Both the position numbers and the translations under genes were made by a program. From assembly GCA_023853785.1 (NCBI GenBank), contig JAJIRX010000622.1:1116001-1180000 (forward strand): a stretch of DNA of 64,000 nt. The letters run 5' to 3'. Shown here in pieces: positions 36,362 through 47,372 of the stretch. How positions within the stretch are numbered: the stretch's first letter is position 1; the number at the start of each line of letters is the position of its first letter. The stretch comes from Psilocybe azurescens. Taxonomy: Eukaryota > Basidiomycota > Agaricomycetes > Agaricales > Agrocybaceae. Under the pieces are notes generated by a model that saw only the letters and a program-made list of their open reading frames with translations, was not told the origin of the DNA and made no database searches.

Positions 36362-36376
36362 TGGGGTTGAACAATC
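36362..36376 (+). repeat. Left terminal inverted repeat
   Basis: Fifteen bases identical to the complement of 38991-39005. A GTGAC-rich palindromic stretch follows at 36394-36413. Confidence 0.88.
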
Positions 36377-36939
36377 CCTGATAACGCCGTCGGCACGTGA
36401 CATCACGTCACACGGCCAATATCATCACAAAAGTTGAGACACCCCAGTTTCGTCAGTTCTTCATTGTTTTCTTCCAAATTTTTGTGCATTGTATATACTA
36501 TAATATATATAGTAGCTATTCCTGGTACTTTTAGCTCAGAAAATGCATGAAATAAGTTAAAAATAGTAAATTACATCAAGTTTCCACTATATATAGTCAA
36601 AGATAAGACAGATTCATGAGATTGCAGAGGATGTGAACAATGATATAGAAGGTATTGTTATATATTAATATGCATATAGTTATTTCATTTAAAACAATTC
36701 TAAAAACATAATTTTTCATAGAGATTTGAGCCAAATACATCTAATTCCATCAAAATTTGATTCTTAACATGTCCAAGTCTTTACAGTTTGGAATATGATT
36801 AAAAATCACAGTAATAAGTAAGGCCTACAGTGTTTTGAACCATGCATATACCATTCCACATGTATATAATAATATAAAATATATTTTTACAACACTCAAT
36901 AACCTCAGTTATTTGACATATCTTCAAAATTGAGTCAAT

Positions 36940-38405
36940 TTCTATTATTGTCCCTCTCCATGGCTTCCTCTTCCTCTTCCTCTATCTCCTCTATCTCCTC
37001 TATCTCCTTGCTTCCCTCATCAGCTTCAAATATTCATGTGCCTTTCATATGTAAATCAACTGCATCAATCAGTGCTGCTTGAATATCATTTACACAAGTT
37101 GGAAGCTGTCCACTTTACAAGTTTGGAGCACCAGCTTGCTTAAACAGCTTTAGCTGATCTTTTAATTTCTTGCCTTTGAGGTCCAGGATTTTTTCTTTTT
37201 TAAGTACCAGTTCTAGCTGTGCAATTCTGGCAGCTGTATTTTTGTATTTTCCTCACAAACTTCTATATGCTTGAGTTTTTGCTTGACATTTATTGCAGAA
37301 GTCTACAAGCTCTTTGTGTCTTTTCCCTTTCTTTTCCTGTATTTAGTGCCAGTCTATGTATATACTGATAGTCTTCTTCAGTAAAATTTGAAGCCATGAA
37401 TGGTTGTGTGTTGTTATGGAAATATACAGATATTGCATGATTATGATCAAGCAGTGTAAGCTGTGGCTATTGTCACATAAAAACTCAGAAAGCATCTAAA
37501 GCAACTTCATTTTCAGTATTTGTGGCAGACATCCATACAAGTTCTCTTTCTTCAACTGTTGCCTCATCAATCAAACCACCAGATGTAAATTCTGATGTAA
37601 AGCATTCCCATGCCATCTCCAGTGCTTCTTTGAAAAAGAAATCAGAAGTTCATGGAAGTGTGGATATAGACCTGAGAATGAAGAGGACCAAGATCAAGCA
37701 TGTTTTCATTTTTTGCATTAAAAGTTCAGATTGCTTTTATATATGGATAAGAAAATATTCTGCATAAATTACTGAAACAGCAGGCTCTGAAGCTGTTGGT
37801 GAATAGTCAAGAACATTTGAAAGATTTGTTCCATATGATTGAGTGTTGAGTTCTGCTTGTTGATACAAAGATTTTCTAAAAGAGCTTGATTTCATCTTGA
37901 TAAAGAATAAGAGCTTTCGACTTGTACCAGATATCTTCTGCTGCAGTCTCAGATGAAGTTACAGCCTTTTTCTCAGCTTGATTGCCTTATACTTTTGCCA
38001 TAACAGTAGCTCTACCCTTCTTTCCAACAGGCCTTGCAGAATATCTTTGATATCCTTGGACTTTAATGCATAATATTGAACCATGATGTTAGTATATTAT
38101 AATAAGATGTTACTGCAGAATGATTGCTTGAATTTCAGACTGGCTATAAGGCCTAGAAATAAATGCTGGAATCAGAACAAGAATCTGTATTTTTAGTACA
38201 CAAGATCATATAAGAATACCAAATTTTGTGACTTACTATCCATTAACAAAGCTTTTTGAACTAAAAATAGTAAAAAAGCGGTGAGAATCAAAGAAATAGA
38301 GGTAATCAAACAGGTATAGTGGTGATTTGAGTGCAAAAACCATTTCCCTGCAGTCTTTAGGTATTTAAAGGTTATTTCGGGGCCATCCCTCACATGCAAG
38401 GCTGC
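36940..38405 (-). pseudogene. Eroded transposon-borne protein gene
   Basis: On the minus strand several long coherent pieces can be read, broken by stops and frame changes: FKYLKTAGKWFLHSN (about 38350), KAVTSSETAAEDIWYKSKAL (about 37900-37970), FTSGGLIDEATVEERELVWM then SATNTENEVALDAF (about 37480-37600), FMASNFTEEDYQYIHRLAL (about 37360-37410), and ARIAQLELVLKKEKILDLKG then KKLKDQLKLFKQAGAPNL (about 37110-37230). It ends in a Glu-rich tail coded by a TC-rich repeat at 36961-37015. Similar repeated proteins occur in mushroom genomes as far as I recall, but I cannot name the family. It is the only coding relic in the element, so it may be its transposase or a passenger gene. Confidence 0.6.
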
Positions 38406-38990
38406 CATAAAGAAGCCTGCTCGGCCTACTCGGCCTGTTTTGGAATGGGATCAGTGGCTGTGCTACACCTATTTTGCTCTCAAAACAGTATAATGACTAT
38501 AGCATCATGGAAAATGAAATTCATGACTAGATTTGCAGAGTAAAACTGATTTAAATTTAAATTTCTAAAATGTGATCAGAACAGATTTTTAATTTGGCAA
38601 GTCTAAGTAGGTGAAAGTGCCTAAATATAGGGTCTAACTCGCCACTGAAGCCAAAAACAAAAAAACTGTTCTGATCAGTTTGTTCAAATTTAAATTCTAA
38701 GGAAAATATGTCTGCCAACCATGTTTATAAGTGCCATGGTTGCTGAGATATTCTTCATGCAATCCAGAGTGCTATATTTGGCAGGGAAATCAGTCTGATT
38801 TCGCTTTTTGAGTTCTTAATCATATTTTTGCAATAAAAATGCTCTCATGCAATGGAAATACTTAATATCTTCCAGTATATACCACAAAATGTTTTGAATT
38901 GGTTGTTTATAAAGTACAAGCTCAATGTCTCAAGATATTGGTCTGGTCACAATGTGACACAGCATGTCACTGGCCGTCACACGCATCAGT

Positions 38991-39005
38991 GATTGTTCAA
39001 CCCCA
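38991..39005 (-). repeat. Right terminal inverted repeat
   Basis: Complement of the left repeat. Three or more GTCAC/GTGAC copies precede it at 38946-38985. Confidence 0.88.
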
Positions 39006-39012
39006 CTAACAT
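39006..39012. repeat. Right target-site duplication CTAACAT
   Basis: Partner of the copy at 36355-36361. Confidence 0.8.
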
Positions 39013-39214
39013 TCATTAAGTAATAGTGCTTGCAAGGTTGTTAGGAGGGGTCAAAATTCTATGAGTCACCGTCATCGCAACATATTAACATCTTTACAGC
39101 ATGTGACCGAAAGATAAGATACTCCTACACCCATTTTTGGCAAGCAGGCGTGAGCCGCCAGCGGCGGCAATTCACTCTAGTGATAGAATCAAATTTAAAA
39201 TGAGGACCTTTACA

Positions 39215-39285
39215 GCATTGGTGGTGTAGCGGTAACATTGGGTCTTCCCATGGCCTAGCTCCGGGTTCGACTCCCGGCCAATGCA
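39215..39285 (+). tRNA. tRNA-Gly (anticodon CCC), copy 1
   Basis: A 71-nt cloverleaf: acceptor GCATTGG/CCAATGC with discriminator A, D stem GTGT/ACAT, anticodon stem GGGTC/GGCCT around loop TTCCCAT (anticodon CCC), T stem CCGGG/CCCGG. No intron. A short T run follows at 39288-39291. Confidence 0.93.
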
Positions 39286-39307
39286 ACTTTTATATTTCAC
39301 TCATTTA

Positions 39308-39985
39308 CAGTGTTTTGACGGTCCTTGGGACACTGACGTTCCTTGGGACAAACACAAATTTTGGACGTAGTTCTCCCGGGATAGCTCTTAAACTCATAAA
39401 ATATGTAGAACTAATGGGAATACACATTATATCAGAATTTCAGGACAATCCGTGGTCTACAAGAGGAGATATGAAGTATTTACATGCACAATTTGGCTGT
39501 TTTTGATGATCACACTTTTCTTTTGCCTCTCGCTGCTCCATAGAAACATACTTTGTAAATAAAATACTATACTAATCGATAGGCATCTATTCATACTTTT
39601 ATATGCACTTTTAATGGAGACAATTGGTTGGAATTTGACCTCATGAGATGTGTTTTAGTGAAGAGAGATTTGAAGTGTGACATGGTTAGGGTGATGATGA
39701 GGAAGAACGAAAAAACGTGACAAGCTGATGGCTGTGTGATAGCACACGGAAGACGCGGACCGGGCATGTCACAAGTGTCCCAAGGAACCACATTCGTGAC
39801 ATTTTGGTACTCTCAGTTGCAAAGGCAATTGCTTGCTTTTCGCAGCAGAATTTTCTTTTTCATATAGCATACGATGTAAAAGACCCTTTTGTACAATAAT
39901 ATATATTTTATTTGAAGCAATTTGAAGTTGTGATGACTTAAAAGCCGAATTACAAAATAGTGTCCCAAGGACCGTCAAAACACTG
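39308..39985. mobile_element. 678-bp Tc1/mariner-type MITE
   Basis: Ends are inverted copies starting CAGTGTTTTGACGGTCC (about 26 bp, 39308-39333 and 39960-39985). Both are flanked by TA (39306-39307 and 39986-39987), the Tc1/mariner target duplication, and CAGTG is a typical terminus for that group. Inner copies of TCCTTGGGACA lie at 39340-39350 and, inverted, at 39776-39786, giving four copies in all. No long open frame is present, so it is non-autonomous. It sits between two identical tRNA-Gly genes. Confidence 0.85.
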
Positions 39986-40059
39986 TATCATTTACCATTT
40001 TATGCATCGCATTGCTGGATGCATATCTGAGGTCCAATCCTACCGTTGAGTACCTTTAT

Positions 40060-40130
40060 GCATTGGTGGTGTAGCGGTAACATTGGGTCTTCCCATGGCC
40101 TAGCTCCGGGTTCGACTCCCGGCCAATGCA
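40060..40130 (+). tRNA. tRNA-Gly (anticodon CCC), copy 2
   Basis: Identical over all 71 nt to the copy at 39215. A T run at 40132-40137 is the pol III terminator. Its near flanks differ from copy 1, so the duplication is old or only the gene body is kept alike. Confidence 0.93.
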
Positions 40131-40533
40131 GTTTTTTTGCACACAGCTCTGAATTTTGGCACCCCTGCACATGACCGTGAATACAGACAGATTCAAGGAT
40201 GACCATCAGTGACCATCAGGAGGGCACAGATCAAAATGGCTATGGATTACAGAGGTAGCATGTTCGAAACGAGTCTGTAAAGAAAGAGTGTCATGAAGCA
40301 AACTAGCAAGAATCAAGAAAAGAGCGCGTGGGACAATAAGGTAAGTTAGGTGAAACTAAAAGGTATAAATAAGCAAGGGGTACTCGAAAGGAAAGTCTTC
40401 TGCTTAATTGTAATAAAATGTCTGTTGTTCGTAAATATGGAGGGTACTAGGTGTTTTGTGTCCCCAATTGGGTGCTGAGATGCAGTTAACTGATATTGAT
40501 GTGCACCGGCGCTTGCACTGGACTGATCGGTGC

Positions 40534-43024
40534 TCAGGGAGACTGGCATGTTGGAATAGTGATCCCGCTCTTAAGCGTTCGGCTTTTGTGCATAGGTGAG
40601 TATCACAATGCATGTCTATAAATAGAGACCAGAGGACATACTCTTGGTTGAAGAGACCCCACCATCCCTCTACACCACCGAATTGCTTATCCTGGACAAA
40701 AGATGAAGTAAGTAAGAAAATTCTCAGGGGTCAGAAGGATATGTCATCGGGTCACTGACTTTCCAATCCTCATCAGCGAACTAAACGCACGAAAGTTAGT
40801 TCGTTTCTTTCCAAGAAATCTAAGATAAATTTACCTCGAAGAAGAAGTATTCAGTACCGTTAGTATTGGCTGCGCATACAAAGGTGTCCAGGAAAGTCTA
40901 CAGTATATATAGATCAGTATTTGGTCAAAGACGGGGATGAACGACCGACCTGGAGACCGGCCACTGAAGCCGGTGATCCTCCAATTGAGTTGGCGTGAGC
41001 GGCATCCGATGATTTCTGAAAAAAAAAGAAAAAAAAACAATCAGAATTGTAACACAGAACACAGAACAAACTCCGACGAACGGTTGGCCATCCGGTCTCG
41101 GCGATATACATTTGCGGCTTGTTAGGCAGAGCATTTGCAATATCTACATCTTGAGTTTGGAAGAAATCCGCTGTCCAGGCAGCCGATGCGTCAACAGTTA
41201 CACCATCTGCGAACCATGGATGTACATTGGCCATCTAATAGTCAGCAAGTCAGTAAACCGGGTACGGCAGATCAATAGAGAACAACCGTACTCCGAAATC
41301 GACAGCAGCCAGGATTTTGTTGTTGAAGTAGCTGCCAGCATCGGATGTACCGACAGGAAGACTGACGCCTATTGATTGAAGCATGCTGCGGGTGTCCTGG
41401 ATATCAGGTACCAAGATGGCGGCAGCTTGGTCACCTTGTGCACTGTTGGGGTCTTGATTGCCATTTGTCAAGAAGCTAAAGTTAAAAAGAAAAGTATTTG
41501 ATTTGATATTTGAGCAAATAGAAACATAAAGCGAGAATACGAGAAAATCTAAACTCACTTGAGAACAAATTCGTTTCCCACAGTGACACCCCCAATATGA
41601 TCTGTGCCGTATGTCTGAATGGCGTCCTTGAGGATATCGCGCTGGCGGTTGTATGCAGCGTTGTCATCCGTGGCGATTACATAATTCCCTAACCAAACCT
41701 TCATATTGACCTTCGTTTGTTTAATCGCTTCAAGCTGTAGCCGCATATTCGTTAGTGCGTCTCTGCTCCGAATAAAATACCGTACGTACCACCAGAGCAG
41801 ACTGGTTGCAATCAGCACCATAGAGACGGATACGCTGAAAGGACACAGGTTTAGGCCGCTCGACGTAAGGTTAAAATCAAAATGATACGTACAGTGGTCA
41901 ACTGCGACATGATCTTTGGTAGAGACGGAACGCAATTGAGCAGAATATTCTATAAATAGACGATGGCAACACACTTGGATGTCTTGGATCACGGCAGCTG
42001 TTGCGCGCAAAATGGTGAGTCACCGGCACCTTCAACAAATCAAGCAATGACCGTGATGCCCACCTAGAGAATTTCCACAATCCGGTGTCTGCGAACCAAA
42101 AGGCGTGTAAGCCATACCCCAGAATGCTTGATGGAAGTTGGGATCTTTGGTGAATTGGCTGGGATCGTTTGGATCAGTCTGCTGCACTGTGGAGTTTGAT
42201 GAGACAGTCGCCGTCGAGTTCGAGTTCGCGGACAGGTTGTTGCTCTTCTTGTTATTATGTGACACGACGATACCGACTGCAATGGCGATGACGGCAATTC
42301 CTATCAAACCAACAATGGTACCCATGATCTGTCGCGAAGTAGTCAGAAGACCGCTGACTGGGGAAACACAAAGAAGCTTACGATCCATCTTTTGCGGTTC
42401 GATTTCAGCGGCTGAGGTTCCATCCATCTTGAACCGGGAGCATAGGCACCGAGCTTGGGCTCACTTCCAGTGTTGTTCCCCGAGTTGAAGCTGCCTCGGT
42501 TCAAGTCACTGTACCCTGAAGGTGCAGCCATTCCACTCCTGCTTGGTGGTGGAGTTCCGAAGGGATTCTGGGAAGCCAGATTGTCGGTTGATTCTGCGGT
42601 AAAAGGTTGATGATTCGCTCCCAAGGGTGTGTATGTTGTAGAACCGGAGGGGGCCGTGGGTACCAGCGGGATGTTGTTAAAGCCTCTTCCTTGAGGGCGT
42701 CCAACGTTGGATGGTGATGAACCAGATCGGTTACCCTATATAAGCAGACAAGAGCGTCAGCAACAGACGGGATAGAAAGAGCGACTCCGATGATGAGGGG
42801 AAACTTGAAAGCACAAGAGCGATCGGTCAGCCGGCCGCACGCAATAGTGTGGCCTGAAATGACCGTTATGGGCACTTGAACATAGTGCGGCACGTTGGAG
42901 ATGGAAAATGAAGGCTCCAAAACCGAAATAGCCATAACAAGCTCACTGGACTAACTTCATAGTATTCGTTCAGATCAGCCGCGCTTTGGTTTGGTTCAAA
43001 GGGATTGTCATGATATGCCTGCAT
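40534..43024 (-). CDS. GH17 beta-1,3-glucanase, type II membrane-anchored (BtgC/Scw-like)
   Basis: Cell-wall glucan-modifying enzyme. The start at 43024 (MQAYHDNPFEPNQSAADLNE) opens a Pro/Ser/Asn-rich cytosolic tail. One membrane span follows (IMGTIVGLIGIAVIAIAVGI), and the catalytic domain is outside. The domain has AFWGMAYTPFGSQTPDC, IKQTKVNMKVWLGNYV, the proton-donor motif GGVTVGNEFVL (about 41580), ANVHPWFADGV and the nucleophile motif YIAETGWPT (about 41095). The last exons read TNGTEYFFFE, FGGVEGWWGLFNQ, and after an intron RTLKSGITIPTCQSP-stop at 40534. Several introns, frame coherent throughout. Its layout matches the fungal BtgC/EglC-like group with a cytosolic tail. Confidence 0.88.
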
Positions 43025-43611
43025 AATATGGACAAGGTTCTAGAGATGGTACGGGAGAGGAAATATAAGGGAGCGGGAAGGATTAAAATTGGTAATGGGA
43101 GTTAAGAGGCAACCGCATCCCAGAAGCCCGATGAATGCATGCCCTTATGCCGCAAGTCATCCTAAAATAATCCTGTCCCTCTGGCCTAGCCAGTGCCACA
43201 GCCCCGCCGCAGTTATCGGACACAATCCAGCTATTTTTAGCCAACAACAAAACATGATATAGCTACAACGTGACACTAAAGGCATATATGCTACTGCACA
43301 CCATGAAACACACGAATACCCCACAATATGAGACAAGAAACCCAAAAATAAATAGAAAATATACAGAGGAAAGAGCAAGCATAAAAAGACTGTGAGGGTG
43401 ACTACACAAGTTTGGCGAGAGGCATTGAGAACGAAGAGTAAGAAAGTATAAACATAGAAAGGAGAGCACTAAATAAGTGAGCTCTGCTTTTCGTCGTAAA
43501 GATCAGTCGATAAGCTTGGTAAACCAAAAAGAAACGTGAACAGAGGGATATGGTCGGGATGGTAGATCAATAGATCGATGTCACCCGCTAGAATAGAGGC
43601 AAGGCAGCATC
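43025..43611. other. Intergenic, GH17 promoter and RBR ligase 3' flank
   Basis: No exon, RNA gene or repeat recognised. Confidence 0.4.
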
Positions 43612-46600
43612 CTATTGCCGCCTGGCCCTCTCTTCGTTGTGCCGTCTCAATGCATCCTCGTAGACTCTATCCCACGCCAGCTGCACATTCCCTGCCGCAG
43701 GTACTGCAAACTGATGAGCAGTAGCTATTCGTAGTTGCTGGGCTGCACGTTGCTGCTGCACACGAGCTACATCTGCATGTAGCCTCACATTGGCCGCCGC
43801 TTGAGCAATTTGCTGTTCTCGCGCCTGTACTTCATGCGCACGTGCTCGTTCCAATTGTTGTCGTTGAAGACGACCATACTCCATATTAAGACGGGCAGCC
43901 TCTTGAACTCGTTCAGCTTGTCGTGCCTGAAGTGCTTGTTGCTGTACCAGAAATGCTTGTCCCTCTGCCTGAAGCTCCACTCTCAGTTGCTCTTGCCGTC
44001 GCTGCTGCTCGAGGCGATGTGCTTCAACCTGTTGTTGTTGTTGCAGATGCTGCCGCTGCCGCGCGAGATGACGAGCCTCAGCCTGTTGTATTAGTTGCTG
44101 CTGCTCGAGGCGATGATCCTCCGCCCGTTGTTGCACACGCTCTTGTGCTCGGGCTCTGGTTTGTTTGGGTGCTCTCAATCTCGCTGGGGGACGTTGTTCT
44201 ATTAATCGATGTTGGGCATCCGCCAACATTTGTTGGCCATATCGTTGCATCCGTTGCAATTGGGCTTGCGCATCTATAACTTGCTGCATAGGCCGCGCAG
44301 CAAATTGAGGTAACACATGGGCTGCCGGCAACGGCGGGGGTATTACTCCCAACAAGGCCCCTGGTGCGTTGAAAACGCGATTCCCGGGAATAGTGGGCAG
44401 CGGTGGTGGAACAACAGGAAGATCCACCTTGATACCTTCCTCATTGACATCAGGATGATCGCGTTTGTACTCCGCTGCCGCCTTTTCAGCAGCAGCTCTA
44501 ACCTAGTCAAAATGGCAACGAGTTGACTACCTATAAATTATTAGAGCAAGATGGAGAATACCTCAACAGCATGTCGCTCCTCCACATTATCCCACAGTCG
44601 ACATTTTCCTCCGGCTCTCGAAGTTGTAGGTTGGCCCGGCTGCGTCTAGAAATAAATGAATCGTCAGCGCAGTTCGGCCAGGATGCTGGCCAGGTTGGCT
44701 GCAAGATTACTTACCTGATCGAAATGTTGATAACCATTAATAACTTGTCGACAAACATAGCACGAAAGAGTTCGGCAGTTCGGACAGGTCATTTTGTTGC
44801 ACTGTGAAAACACTTTATGCATAAGAGTCGGTCATATAAGTTACGCAAAGAATACTTACCCCTGTTTCCTTGACAAAAGCTATTTGAGATATATCGATGA
44901 GCACCCAAAATATATTTGGGGGATGAATCCAAAAATATCGAACCTTTGTGACATTTGGGACAGTTGCGCATTAGCGCTCGAGCTATAAACATTATAGTCA
45001 GCATGGGAATGCAGGGATTATCAAGTAGCCATACTCATTGCTTCCTCGATCACATGTCGTCCATCAAGCACATTGTCCTCTTCAACCTCTACAAAGAAAA
45101 ATGAGTTTATGTCGAGGCCAAACAACAATAATTGTATAATACAAACCTTTGCAACTTTTCGGAAGATGATCCTGAACAGACACCAAACGTTAGGTATGGC
45201 CAACTTGAGTCGTGTTAAAATGACGCGTAACAGACCTTCTTCTTGCAGCTTCTACAACTAACCACGCCACACCCTCCCTCCTCATTGCCGCACCTAAACA
45301 GTTTTTCCTCTTCGTTTGATGCCTCCAGGACGCATTTCCATTCGCAAAATGGACATTCTTCGAGACCTTCCAAACCTGCTTCCTGAATCTCTTTCTGCTG
45401 TTTGACGCGCTCGTATAACCCCATGAGTTTTGGAGAGAGTACGCGACGTAGTTCTGACTCGGTAAACGGTAGAGCACAACCAGATGCATGCATACATACG
45501 ATGGAAGGATCATGCTCGCCAAGTTTCGTAGCGGCGTATTGTGATACACAACTACTGCAAAAAAGATGCGTTTCCGGGCATTGCACCATTTTATCCTGCG
45601 AGATTTGGAGACAATGAATAAAAAATGAGGAAGAGATAACACAGATATATATATAGTAAAACTTACGAAAGCGTATTCCGAGAAACAACATTGGCACTCA
45701 ATCCCAGTCCCGTCTTCTAGTGGAGCATCTTCCTCCGCAGCTTTTTCCTTGCCTTTGTTCGATGACTCTTGTTCTGCATCTGCGATGGTGGTTCCAACCA
45801 CTCCAATCTTCGTCTCAGTTGGATCTTGCAGATGTTCAATTAACCATCTCCTTTCTTCTGTAAAAGCCTTGTCTGAGGCAGCCTTAAACTTTTTAAGGTC
45901 TTTGACAGGGCTGTAACGCGTCGTTTTGGGAATATACTGAAGAAAGACATAGGGATCTCCACGGGCTTCAACATGGGCCTTTTCCAATGCAGTGACAGCG
46001 AAATGAGCGGGGGCGTATAACTTGTTGTGTTGTTCAAGCATGCGACGCAGAAAGGGTTTAGGCACGAAAGGAAAGCTCATCTGAAGATGGATCTAAGAAA
46101 GAATATATTTCAGCCATAATTCTATTCAGTGACGTTCGAGACATAGCGACGGAAACACCAGGTGATGTCGCTTCTGTGTGCGGATATCCCGGGAGGGGAG
46201 GAAGAGAAGAATGAAAGGCGACTGACCAGTGCCAACTCATAATAGACTGAACTGCCGGGGTCTCTGTCTATACTAGCATAGTCTACCTTGACCTTCTTGT
46301 GAGGACGATCGCTATTATCCTCAGCAACTTCTTCATCGGCAACTTTCCTCTTACCCTTGCTCTTGTCGACTCGAGGATACCCTCCGTTTTCAAACAGCAG
46401 GCCCAGAATGTGTTCGGTAGTTTGGGCTCCAAAATTGGGTGAATGTGTATCCACTAGCCCACGGAGATAGTTTGGCTCGACGTCAGGTATTATCTCAAGA
46501 ATCTGGGCAATCGTACGAGCAGTGGGATCTTGATTTGGCTCGGGTTGGGGTTCAGCTAGGATAACAGGCTCAACCGCATGGACAGATGCAACTTGAGATA

Positions 46601-47372
46601 AAGGAGCGGCGGCGGTGGCAGGGACAGGGATTGGGTTGGGTAGAGGGACCTGTGCCACAGCGTGTTCAAAATCGGGAACCATGGGGTGTGGCGCAGGTAG
46701 TGTAACGGGTACACGATCAGCTGGGGCGGGAGCATCCATCCTCTTCCTATCGCGTTCGTATTCTTCATAGAACTGTAGTAGATATGGTTGCATTTCTGGA
46801 TCCCATTCGTCATCCGCTGCCTGACCATTCATGTCCTGCTCAACCACCTTAGCCTTTTTATGAGGAACGACATCATCCATGACGGGCGGGGCATTTTCTT
46901 CGTCGCTTTGTGATGCAAGAAATGGTGGCGCAGTTGCGGAGGCCTTTCTCTTCTTCAACTGTAAACATGAACCTGAGGCGACGGGTATATTCTCCAACGA
47001 AGAAGTAGCAGGCAAGACAGTAAGAGTCGAATTTGAACGTTGGGGTATTGTCATAGGAAAAGGTTTGGGACGAGAGGAGCCTGCCTGAGCTTGGTCGTTT
47101 CGATAATTGTGGCCATTCGACGCACTGGGACCGTGCTCAGAATCTGAGTCCGAATCCGTGAGTTCAATAACAGGGCCCATAACCATCTTGCCAGCCCTTG
47201 TACTTGACTTTGCGGTTGCTTTCCCCTTTCCCTTCACATTCGTCTGGGAAACAGTTGCTCTTGTTCTGGAAGCTGACCCGGTGCGTCCAGAAGGTTCCGG
47301 CGAAGAGCCTATGTCAATGACAGTGCTTTGAGCAGCATGTTTTGCGCGAGCAAGCCTCCCTTGAGTTGTCAT
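43612..47372 (-). CDS. RNF216/TRIAD3-like RBR E3 ubiquitin ligase
   Basis: An RBR (RING1-IBR-RING2) ubiquitin ligase. The start at 47372 opens a 370-plus residue N-terminal region with two SUMO-interacting-like motifs (VIDIGSS, VIELTDSDSD), then a region with ILEIIPDVEPNYL and TEHILGLLFENGGYP, a CUE-like block also found in RNF216. After an intron comes FVPKPFLRRMLEQHNKLYAP. RING1 is CQCCFSEY...CPETHLFCSSCV; IBR includes CPFCEWKC and RCGNEEGGCGVVSCRSC; RING2 is CPKCHKAFVKETGCNKMTC then PNCRTLSCYVC, with the catalytic Cys in MTC. The family's GYQHFDQ follows. The C terminus is a 270-residue Gln/Arg/Ala-rich coiled coil ending at 43612. About nine introns. The coiled coil is unusually long for the family. 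Confidence 0.86.

Larger units (their letters stand above)
36362..39005. mobile_element. 2.64-kb TIR DNA transposon, heavily CpG-depleted
   Basis: The ends are perfect 15-bp inverted repeats (TGGGGTTGAACAATC at 36362-36376, its complement at 38991-39005), extending to 20 of 21 matches. The same 7-bp sequence CTAACAT flanks both ends (36355-36361 and 39006-39012), a target-site duplication. Next to each end are clustered GTGAC/GTCAC motifs, likely transposase binding sites. The interior is very AT-rich: no CpG at all from 36453 to 37917, and about seven up to 38940. It begins 14 bp after the tRNA-Pro terminator. The TIR sequence does not let me name a superfamily; 7-8 bp duplications fit P, hAT or KDZ-type elements. 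Confidence 0.88.

Noticed and set aside
36961..37015. TC-rich microsatellite as a regulatory element
   Set aside because: It codes for the Glu-rich tail of the minus-strand relic, which explains it simply.
37522..37767. Plus-strand 81-residue open frame inside the transposon
   Set aside because: It is the shadow of the more coherent minus-strand reading FTSGGLIDEATVEEREL.
36230..40140. CRISPR-like or tandem repeat array in the AT-rich tRNA region
   Set aside because: No regularly spaced repeats were seen; the repeats are transposon ends and duplicated tRNA genes.
43801..44279. Leu/Val-rich plus-strand open frames opposite the RBR gene
   Set aside because: They are antisense shadows of the Gln-rich coiled coil.
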